Source: Pelorhabdus rhamnosifermentans
GTDB taxonomy: Bacteria > Bacillota > Negativicutes > UMGS1260
Reading direction: 5' to 3'
NCBI RefSeq assembly: GCF_018835585.1
Contig: NZ_JAHGVE010000018.1
Location: 1 to 64,000 of the forward strand
DNA length: 64,000 bases
The notes under the pieces were generated by a model. The model saw only the letters and a program-made list of their open reading frames with translations. It ran no database searches and was not told the origin of the DNA. Shown piece by piece: positions 1 through 12,000 of this stretch (positions are counted from its first letter, which is position 1; the number at the start of each line of letters is the position of its first letter). A program made the position numbers and the translations under genes.

Positions 1-3000
1 ACTATGTTGACAGCGGGAACTGTCAATTCAACCGGAACTTTAGGTGCCGGGGTTAAGTCAGACGGCAGTCTGGGAACCACTGGCGACTTAACGGTGAACG
101 TGACTGGCGCTACTCGTGCCACAGGCCAAAACATGGCAGCAGGTAATCTTACTGTCAAGGGCGGAGCAGTTGATTTAAGTGGCAGCAAGACCTATGCAGG
201 CAGTAATGCTAACTTAACGTCAGTATCCGGCGACCTGAATACAACCGGAGCAGCCGTGCAAGCTGTTGGAATACTGACGGCGAAAGTTCAAGGCGCTTTG
301 CACAACGATCAGGATGCCAAGGGAACAGCCGGACAGATTCAAGCCGGTAAGCTTACTGTTACGGCTGATGCCATCAGCAACCGGGGCGGCAAACTTGTTC
401 AGACCGGTTCGGACAATACAGTTATCCAGGCAATTCAAGGCATTGATAATACACAAGGCCAAATCGCTACTAACGCAACAGATGTTGCGATTAACGGCAA
501 TGCCTTGAATAACAGCCAAGGCCAAATTGAGCAGGCCGGAACAGGTAACTTGAATGTGAAGTTAGCAGGCGATGCGAATAATAACGGCGGTAAAATCGGA
601 ACGAACGGGGAACTGAATGTTCAGGGTCAAAACATCGCGAATAGTCAAGGCCAGATTGTCGCACAAAAGGGTGTCAACCTTACGGTGCAGTCCGGGCTTA
701 GTAACCGTAACGGACTGGTGTCCGGCGGAGACAAGGTCACGATAACGGTCCTAGGAACGGTAGATAACAGTCAAGGCAGTATCGAAGCCGGAAAGGGGCT
801 GACGCTTGGCGCCCAGTCTGTCAATAATCAAAACGGACGGATAGTGAACCTCGACGGCAGTGATTTACATGTAAACGCCAGTCAGGATATTCAGAACCAG
901 TCCGGTTTAATGGGCGGTAACGGCAATGTCGTGATTGCCAGTCAAATACTGAGCAATCAGGGCGGCAAAGTGACAAGCCAGGGCAATCTAACGATTACGG
1001 CAACTGACGGTATCGACAGCAACCTGAGCAGTAATGAAGTCAAAACTACCGGAGCCATCGCCAGCGGGAAGGATCTAACTATTACCAGCGGCGGACAAGT
1101 CGTTCTGACAGGTAGTACTACGGCTAACGGGAATATCGCCATTCAGGCGACAAGCGGCTTAAATAATCAAAGTATGCTGCTGGCAGGCGGAAATACGAAC
1201 GTTGCCACGTCAGGCGAATTGGATAATAGCGGCGTATTAGCGGCAGGTCAGCAAACGACGCTGACAGCAGGAAATGTGAATTCCACAGGAACGTTGGGTG
1301 CCGGGGTCAAGGCTGACGGCAGCTTGGGAACGACTGGCAACTTAATGGTAAACGCGACTGGCGCAACTCGTGCCATCGGCCAGAACATGGCGGCAGGCAA
1401 TCTTACTGTCAAGGGCGGAACAGTTGATTTAAGTGGCAGCAAGACCTATGCAGGCAGTAATGCTAGCTTAACGTCAGTATCCGGCGACCTGAATACAACC
1501 GGAGCAGCCGTGCAAGCTGTTGGAACACTTACAGCGAATGTTCAAGGCGCTTTACACAACGATCAGGACGCCAAGGGAACAGCCGGACAGATTCAAGCCG
1601 ATAAGCTTATTGTTACGGCTGATTCCATCAGCAACCGTGGCGGCAAACTTGTTCAGACCGGTTCGGACAATACAGTCATCCAGGCAACCCAAGGCATTGA
1701 TAATACACAAGGCCAAATCGCTACCAACGCAGCAAATGCTGCGATTAACGGCAATGCCTTGAATAACAGCCAAGGCCAAATCGTCCAGGCTGGAACGGGC
1801 ATGCTGTCTGTGCACATGGCTGGCGATGTCCAAAATAGCGACGGTAAAATCGGAACGAATGGTCAACTGGAACTCAAAGGCCAAAATGTCACCAATATTC
1901 AAGGCCAGATTGTAGCACAAAAGGATGTAACCCTTCATATGCAGTCCGGGCTGATTAATCAAACCGGACTGGTGTCAGGCGGAGAGGCGGTTACGGTTAA
2001 GGCTTCGGGAACGATAGACAATAGCCAAGGCAGTATTGAAGCCGGAAAAGGGCTGACGCTTGGCGCCCAGTCTGTCCATAACCAAAACGGGCGGATAGTG
2101 AATCTTGATGGCAGTGATTTCAATGTAAACGCGAGTCAAGATATTCAAAATCAGTCCGGCCTGCTGGGCGGTAACGGGAATGTCGTGATTGCCAGTCAGA
2201 CACTGGGTAATCAGGGCGGTAAAGTGACAAGCCCGGGCAATCTAACGATTACGGCAACTGTCGGTATCGATAGCAACTTGAGCAGTAATGAAGTCAAAAC
2301 TACCGGAGCCATCGCCAGTGGGAAGGATCTAACCATTACCAGCGGCGGACAAGTCGGTCTGACAGGTAGTACAACGGCTAACGGGAATATCACCATTCAG
2401 GCGACAAGCGGCTTAAATAATCAAAGCCTGCTGCTGGCAGGCGGAAATACCCGTGTTGCCACGTCAGGCGAATTGGATAATAGCGGCGTATTAGCGGCGG
2501 GTCAGCAAACGACGCTGACCGCGGGCAGCGTACATTCCACAGGAACGTTGGGTGCCGGAGTGAAGGCTGACGGCAGCTTGGGAGCGACTGGCGACTTAAC
2601 GGTGAACACGACGGGCATCGCGAGTGCCAACGGCCAAAACATGGCGGCAGGCAATCTGAGTGTCACCGGCGGAACAGTTGATTTAAGTGGCAGCAAGACC
2701 TATTCCGGCAGTAATGCTAACTTAACGTCAGTATCCGGCGATCTGAATACAACCGGAGCAGCCGTGCAAGCTGTTGGAACACTGACGGCGAATGCTCAGG
2801 GAACTTTGCATAACGATCAAGATATGAAGGGAACAGCCGGACAGATTCAAGCCGGTAAGTTTACTGTTACGGCTGACTCCATCAGCAACCGGGGCGGCAG
2901 CCTTGTTCAGACCGGTTCGGATAATACCGTCATCCAGGCAACCCACGACATCGACAATACACAAGGCCAAATCGCTACCAACGCAGCAAATGTTGAGATT

Positions 3001-6000
3001 AACGGCAATGCCTTGAATAATAGTCAGGGCCAAATCGCCCAGGCCGGAACAGGCATGCTGTCCGTGCACATGGCTGGCGATGTGAATAATAACAGCGGTA
3101 AAATCGGAACGAACGGTCAACTGGAACTCCAGGGACAGAATGTCACAAATAGTCAAGGCCAAATAGCTGCGCAAAAAGGTCTTAACCTTACCGTGCAGTC
3201 CGGGCTGAGTAACCAACACGGACTAGTGTCCGGCGGAGACAAGGTCACTATCACGGCCCAGGGAACAGTAGACAATAGTCAAGGCAGTATTGAAGCCGGA
3301 AAAGGGCTGACGTTTGGCGCCCAGTCTGTCAATAATCAAAACGGACGCATCGTGAACCTTGACGGTAATGAAATGAAAGTAACCGCTAGCCAAGATATCC
3401 AGAACCAGTCCGGTCTGATAGGCGGTAACGGCAATGTAGTCGTTGCCAGCCAGACGCTAAGCAATCAGGGCGGCAAGATTACCAGTCCAGGCAATCTAAC
3501 TATTACAGCAACAGACGGCATCGACAGTAAGCTTAGCAGCCATGACGTTCAAACTACTGGAGCCATCGCAAGTGGTAAGGATCTTAATATTACCAGCGGT
3601 GGACAAGTCGTACTGACAGGCAGTACAACTGCGGGCGGGAATATCGATATTCAGGCGACAAGTGGTTTGAACAATCAAAGCATGTTGTTGGCAGGTGGCC
3701 ATACGAGTGTTACCACGCAAGGCGAACTGGCGAATAGCGGCGTATTGGCAGCTGGCCAGCAAACAACGCTGACAGCAGGAACTGTAAGTTCCACCGGGAC
3801 CTTGGGTGCCGGAGTCAAAGCAGACGGCAGTTTGGGAACGACTGGTGACTTAACGATAAACACGACTGACGCAACTTATGCCACAGGCCAAAACATGGCG
3901 GCAGGTAATCTGACTATTCAGGGCGGAACCGTTGATCTTAGCGGCAGCAAGACCTATGCAGGTAGTAATGCCAACCTTACGGCGGTATCAGGCGGTATCA
4001 GTACAGCCGGAGGAGTCGTACAAGTTGCCGGAACACTCACAGCCAAGGCTCAAGGCACCTTCCATAACGAAGGCGGAGCGGTTACGTCAGGCCAAATCGC
4101 CCTGACGATTGATTCCATCAGCAATGTAAGTGGCAAACTGACGCAGCTAGGTACTGAAAAAACTAAAATCTCAGCAGTTCATGATATTGATAATACACAG
4201 GGCCAAATCGCTAGTAATGGAACAGATGTAGAGATTAACGGCAGTGCTTTAAATAACAGTCAAGGCCAAATCGTTCAGGCCGGAACAGGTATGCTGTCCG
4301 TGCACATGGCTGGCGATGTGAATAATAATAGCGGTAAAATCGGAACGAACGGTCAATTGGAACTCCAGGGGCAAAATGTCACCAATAGTCAAGGCCAAAT
4401 AGCTGCGCAAAAAGGTCTTAACCTTACGGTTGAGTCCGGGCTGAGTAACCAACACGGACTAGTGTCCGGCGGAGACAAGGTCACTATCACGGCCCAGGGA
4501 ACAGTAGACAATAGCCAAGGCAGCATCGAAGCCGGAAAAGGGCTGATGTTTGGCGCTCAGTCTGTCAATAATCAAAACGGACGCATCGTGAACCTTGACA
4601 GCAGTGAAATGAAAGTAACCGCTAGCCAAGACATTCAGAATCAGTCCGGTCTGATAGGCGGTAACGGCAATGTAGTCGTTGCCAGTCAGACACTGAGCAA
4701 TCAGGGCGGCAAGATTACCAGTCCAGGCAATCTAACTATTACGGCAACAGAAGGTATCGACAGTAAGCTTAGCAGCCATGACGTTCAAAATACCGGAGCC
4801 ATCGCAAGTGGTAGGGATCTAACCATTACCAGCGGCGGACAAGTCGTACTGACAGGCAGTACAACGGCTAATGAGAATATCGATATTCAGGCGACAAGCG
4901 GCTTAAACAATCAAAGCATGTTGTTGGCGGGCGGCAACACCCATGTTACCACGCAAGGCGAATTGGATAATAGCGGCGTATTGGCGGCTGGCCAGCAAAC
5001 AACGCTGACAGCAGGAACTGTGAGTTCCACCGGGACCTTGGGTGCTGGAGTCAAAGCAGACGGCAGTTTGGGAACGACTGGTGACTTAACGATAAACACG
5101 ACTGACGCAACTTATGCCACAGGCCAAAACATGGCCGCAGGTAATCTGACTATTCAGGGTGGAACCGTTGATCTTAGCGGCAGCAAGACCTATGCAGGTA
5201 GTAATGCCAACCTTACGGCGGTATCAGGCGATATCAGTACAGCCGGAGGAGTCGTACAAGTTGCCGGGACACTCAACTCGAATGTTCAAGGCGCTTTTCA
5301 TAATGAAGGCGGAGCGGTTACAGCAGGCCAAGTGGCCTTGACGGCGGACTCCATCAGTAACGTCAATGGCAAAATGACTCAGTTAGGTACTGAAATAACC
5401 AAAATTTCAGCAGTTCACAACATCGACAATACACAGGGACAAATCGCGACAAATGCAGCAGATGCTGAGATTAACGGCAAGGATCTGAATAACAGTCAGG
5501 GACAAATCGTCCAGGCCGGAACAGGCAACTTGAATGTGAAGTTAGTAGGCGATGTGAACAATAACGGCGGCAAGATTGGTACGAACGGTCAACTGGAACT
5601 CAAAGGACAGAATGTCACAAATAATCAGGGCCAGATTGCCGCGCAAAAAGGTGTTAACCTTACAGTGCAGTCCGGGCTGAGTAACCATAACGGACTAGTG
5701 TCCAGCGGTGAAACAGTAAATATTACGGCTCAGGGAACAGTAGACAACAGCCAAGGCAGCATCGAAGCTGGCAAAGGACTGATGCTTGGCGCTCAGTCAG
5801 TCCAGAATCAGAACGGACGCATCGTGAACCTTGACGGCAGTGATTTACATGTAACCGCCAGCCAGGATATTCAGAACCAGTCCGGTCTGATAGGCGGTAA
5901 CGGCAATGTCGTGATGACCAGTCAGACACTGGGCAATCAGGGCGGCAAGGTGACGAGTCAGGGCAATACAACCATTACGGCAGCTTCAGGAATCGATAAT

Positions 6001-9000
6001 ACAGCAGGTAAAATTTTTGCTCAACAGGATCTGGCTGTTTGGCAAAAAGGTGCGGATCTTAATAATACCCAAGGACTATTGGGTGCAAGCGGAAACGTTA
6101 CAGTACAAGCCGCTGATGTGAACAATCAGCAAGGCAAGTTAGTTTCTGACCATGACCTTACGCTTGTTGCGAAGAGCTTGACTGGTCTTGGTCAAACATT
6201 TGCCGGGCAAGATTTATCCATTACGTTACACGACGATTACACGCAGCAAACAGGGAATGATGTCAAGGCCAATGGTAATTTTAAGTTTATAACGGCGGGT
6301 TCCCTTATCAATCAGGGTACATTGGAAGCTGGCGGAAATATGTCAGTGTCTGCCAATAGCATTACCAATCATACGGGAGCCACGATCGCAGGCGGGTCCG
6401 GTCTCACTTTAACAACGCCAGGCCAGGTTGTCAATGACGGCCAGATGTCCGGGAGTCAGGTGGATGTTCACGCCAGCCAGCTCATCAATACCAATGCCAT
6501 TATGGGCGATCATCTGACCGTTACAGCGGGTAGCATCAGCAATACGGGAGCCTCAGCCATCATTGCCGGGACACAGAATATTCAGCTCTATGCCGGAAAT
6601 GTTCTTGAAAATAAAGACGGTGCTACGATTTATAGTGCGGGCAATCTGGTCTTGGCCGGTAGTGCCAAACAAGACGGCAGCGGGAATTATACAGATCGAA
6701 TTGGTAATTTCCTGAATCAGTCAGCAACAGTTGAAGCCGATCAAAATATGGGGATTTTTGCAAATCAGATAACAAATAGGAAACGGGAATTTGCTACCCA
6801 ACAAAAAGTAGTATTGGATGAATGGGCACCAGGTGTATCCTATCATTGTGACAATGTTCCTGGCGAGGGAATACACTCACATCTGCGGCGCGGAGGAATC
6901 AGAGTATCGCCGGATGGCGAATATCCGCCTAAATATTTGATAAAACAAACCATAACCGATACCATCATCACGAAAGATTCATCCGAAGGGAAGATTCTTG
7001 CCGGCGGCAATATGATTGTGCGAGCGGGTACGGTTGACAACAATATGAGTAAGATAATGGCAGCCGGTACACTGGACATAACTGCCGGCACCATCGATAA
7101 TACGACACTGGCCTATACCCGTGTGAATAATCGTTTATTAGGAATACAGGCGCAATGGCGGGATCATCCCGACAATCTTTATGATTTTCATGATGTCGTT
7201 TATGAACAGCCTATTTCGGGGTATACCGCGATTTTAGGCGGCGGTAAGCAGGTCGTTATCAACGCCGGAAGTGTGAACAATATTAAAGTTGCTCCAAGCG
7301 ATGCTTTTCAAAGTACACCCGATGGGCTAACTGCTTCCGTCTCTAATGGTGTTGCTTATTTCGAGAAAACTGCACAAGGGTATAATAAAGTAGCTGAAAC
7401 AGCGGCGTTAGCCAAACAATTTGGCGTGTCAGGCGGATCAAATGTTAACAGTATTGGTTCAGCTCAACAAACCGGACAATTGAATACGAAAGTAGCGGAT
7501 GGCTTGTCTTCCGGACCAACAGGCGTGTCAGGTGGATTAGCTTCTAACGGCATTAGCTCAACACAGGAAATGGGGCCAACGAATCACAGGGTGACTGACG
7601 GCTTGATCTTCGGACACACGGGAGTTGCTTCGAATCAGAATACGGATACGATTACGCAAGTTCCGATGGAAGATACTGCCGTAAAAATAACCGGTGTAGC
7701 TGCGGAAAATATGGCAGCTCTTATGCCGACGGCTTCATCGGCGGAATCGAATATACCGCGGCAGACGACAAATGGCAGTGGCCTCACATTGCCGCAGAAC
7801 AGTTTGTTCAAGCTGCATCAAGAACCAAGCGCACAGTATTTAGTTGAAACAGATTCCCGGTTTACAAACTACAAAAACTTTATATCAAGCGACTATATGT
7901 TGCAACAGATATCCTCCGATCCTTCGAAAATTCAAAAACGGCTTGGCGATGGGTTCTATGAACAGCAACTAATTCGTGACCAGGTTGGTCAGCTCACGGG
8001 ACGCTACTATCTCGATGGATATAGCTCAGACCAAGAAGAATATAAACAATTGATGACGAACGGTGTCGTGTATGCCAAACAATATCATCTGGATGTCGGC
8101 GTGGCCCTGACGTCAGAACAAATGGCGACCCTGACGTCAGACATGGTGTGGATGGTTGAGAAAGAAGTCCAGGGCCAGAAAGTCTTGGTGCCTGTCGTCT
8201 ATCTGGCTCATACCAAAGATACGAACCTGACGCCGAGCGGGTCCATTATCGCGGCAGACAATGTTACCATTCACACCAGCGGTGACTTGAAAAATTCCGG
8301 TACGATTCAAGCCAAAGAGGGCTTGCAGGTCGATGCGCTGGATATCAACAACTATGGTGGGAAACTGGACGGTGGCCAAGGGACCCTCCTTACAGCCACC
8401 CAGGATATCGCCAATATCAGCGGGTCTATTAGTGGACAACAAATTCAGATTCAGGCCGGGCACGACTTTAAAAACGAGACAGCCAGCTTTAACGTCGAAA
8501 CAGCCACAGGCACCAAAACCACAGTCGGAAATATTGCCAGTGTGAGCGCCGGACAAAATCTCGTTGTACAGGCAGGACATGATGTGAGCGTTAATGGAGC
8601 CAACCTGAAAGCCGGGGGAGATCTTTCCTTACAGGCGGGTCATAACCTTGCTATCGGAGCGGTTGAACAAAATGATCAAAGTGCCATGTCCAGAGGCAAA
8701 TTTAATTTCAATACAAGTACAACGAAAAACGTGACAAGTACCCTTCAAGCCGCAGGCACTATCAATCTAGTCGCGCAAAATGATGCGACATTGCGCGGTG
8801 TACAAGTGGATGCAGGAAAAGACCTCAATCTCATCGCACTAAGTGGCAATACAACCATTGCCGCAGTCAAAGACCATACGCAAACCGAATATCAGACAAA
8901 CGACAGCAAAGGCCGTGAAAAGATCTACCGACACACAGCCAATGACGATGAAACCGTCATCGGCAGCGGACTTACCGCAGGTAACAACATCAATATCGGC

Positions 9001-12000
9001 GCCTTTGGCCAGACAAACGGCACGGGAAATATCCTTGTTTCAGGCAGTAACATCATCAGCCAAACAGGAACCATTCAATTACAAGGAACGCATAATGTCA
9101 CCATTGAAGCCGTCAATGAACATCATGAATCACTTGACGAATCGCGAATTACCAAAAAAGGATTTTTGTCATCCAAGACTACCGAAACACGCGACTACCA
9201 ACTGAATAATGATGTCAAAGGCAGCACACTCTCCGGTAATGCTATTGCCATCGTATCCGGCCAAGACCTGACAGTCAAAGGCAGTAACATTGTCGGTACG
9301 AATGACGTTACCTTAGGAGCCAAAGACAACATCAACATCAGCAGTGCCGAAGAAAGCAGTGCGTCCGAACATTATCATTATGAGAAAAAATCCGGCATCT
9401 TTGGCGGCGGAAGCTTCGGCATCACCATCGGCAGCCGCAGCCAAAAAACAGACAACACCGTACTTAACATCAACCAAGTCAGCAGTACTATCGGCTCAAC
9501 CAATGGCAACGTGACACTCCAAGCAGGCAAGAATGTGGATATCGCCGCATCCAACTTGATTAGCGGCAAAGATCTAAATATCGCCGGACAAAACGTCACC
9601 ATTGAAACAGCCGATAATGTGACAAAGCAAAAACAAGTCTATGAATTCAAACAAAGCGGTCTGAGCTTCAGTGTAGGAAGCCCGGCGCTAAATGTGATCG
9701 GCAGCGCCGTAAACAACATCCAACGCAGCACCGAAGTCAGTGATTCTCGTCTCAAGGCACTCTACGATTACCGGGCAGCCGAAACATTAACCAAAGATGA
9801 CACACTGAAAAACATCAGCAAAAATGGTGTCAAAGCCATCACAAGCGGCGGCAGTATCAGTGTTAGCCTCGGTACCAGCCAGACGCGCAGCGAAACCAAC
9901 AGTGAAATCGTCACAGCGCAGTCCAGCCAGCTTACGGCAGGCCAGAACCTGAATATCGCAGCCTTCGGCGGGGACATTACCATCAAGGGTTCCCAGCTGG
10001 ACGGGAAAAATATCAATCTGACAGCAGCCAAAGACGTAAACCTGGAAGCTGCACAAAACACCACGCATAACCAAACAACCACAAGCGGCAGTTCGTCTGG
10101 GATTGGCGTAGACATTAGCGCAAAAGGAGCAGGCGCATTCGTACAAGGGTCCAAAAACAAGGGCAATGAAAATGGTGACACCATTACCCACGTGGATACT
10201 AAGATTACAGCGGGTGATACACTCACCATCCATTCCGGTCAGGACGTAAACCTTGCGGGCGCCAAAACCCAAGGCGAAACAATCAAAATCGACGCCGGAC
10301 GCGATTTGAATCTCAAGAGTCTGCAAGACAGTGATAACTATCATGAAACAAATAGTTCAGTCGGTGGCAAGATGGGAATTGGCACAGGAATCGATCTATC
10401 CGCAGGCAAAGGAAAAATCAACTCTAATTACAATAGCGTAACAGAACAAACCGGCATCTATGCAGGAAAAGGCGGCTTCGATATCCAAGTAGGCATGAAC
10501 ACCGACCTGAAGGGTGCGGTCATTGCCAGTGACGCTACGCCGGATAAGAATAAGCTGAGTACGGATACGCTGACACACTCGGATATACAGAATAAGGCGG
10601 ATTACAGCGCAAGCAGTTCGGGGTATAATCTGGATACAGTTACCAATATTAAAGATGGTGGTAAAGACGTAAATGGCAAACAAGTATTGGTTGCTGAAAA
10701 GGGCCTTTCTGGTTCACCAGACATCAGTGTACCTGTTAATGGTAGTGCTAGTAGTACTACGAAATCAGCCATTGCACAAGGTACAATTATAGTTCGTTCA
10801 GGTAATACAGATTTAAGTAGCTTAAATCGTAATACTACTGATTCCCTGAACGCTTTAGGTAAGATATTCGATAAGAAAAAGGTTCAAGAACAGCAAGAAT
10901 TAACGAAAGTATTTGGACAGGAAGCTTATAAAGCCATTGGTGATTTGGCTTTAAATCAATACCAAAAAGCACTTGATGATGCGGATAAAGCACAAAAAGC
11001 TGGTAATACAACAGCTTACAAAGAAGCTATGGCAAGAGCCGATTCCTGGCATGATGGCGGAGCTAATAAAATTCTCCTTCATGCAGTAGCTGGCGGTATT
11101 ATGTCAGACCTTGGTGGAAGTAGTTTCACATCTGGAGCAGCCAGTGCCGGATTAAATGAAGCTGTACAGAATGAATTAGCCAAGATCAAAGACCCGGGAA
11201 TTCATCAGTTAGTTAGTGCTGCTATTGGAGCTGTTGCTTCGAAGTTAGCAGGTGGTAATGCACAAGCAGGTGCTAGTATAGCAGTAAATGCTACGAAGTA
11301 TAACTGGCTAGATCATTACCAGCAACAAGCAATGGCTGAGGCATTGAAAGCTGCAGGAGATGATTCGGGAAAGAGATTAGAAATTTATTCATTTTATGCA
11401 GCACTAAGTCAGTATAATGAAGATCACTATTTGACAAGGGATGAAGCAATTGAACAGTCTCTTTTAGATCAGTTACATTATGATACAGCAGATACAAAGG
11501 GCGGATTAAATCTAACCTTGAATCAAATAACTGGTTATTATCAAGGATATGATTTAGCAGGTTATTATAGGGGAATGTTGGAAGGAAATAAAGATTATCT
11601 GCCATCTTTTTTGGACCATTTTGACTATAGTCAGGGTCAACGGCAAGATATGCAAGATAATTACAAGCCAGCCCCTGCACCGGCTCCAGAAACAGTTGAT
11701 AGTGTGATGAATAATGGCGGCTCATGGAACAGCGATGGACAAGCAGTAAGATCTGATGGAAAAGTATGTGATAATCTACCTAGTAGGGGAGAATATGAGT
11801 ATAGTAAAACGGGAAGAATCGATGATTATTACCCGGACGGAACTGCTGCCATAAATATCGATGGCAAGAGTTATCCTATTGATTCTGCACCTAAAAAAAC
11901 GGTTAGCGATGAAACTACAACACAGTCTACGACGGGACAGAATACATCCGAGCCGAAAAGCGAACAAGATTCGATGGCTGTATATTTTGCGAAAGGTTCT

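Noticed and set aside
1-6000. Repeat array that might suggest CRISPR or satellite DNA
   Set aside because: The period is 1,254 bp, always a multiple of three, and one long frame runs through it. It is a coding repeat.
220-10683. Many minus-strand frames of 60-185 codons inside the exoprotein gene
   Set aside because: They recur at the repeat period, lack ribosome sites, and reflect the stop-poor antisense frame of the repeat.
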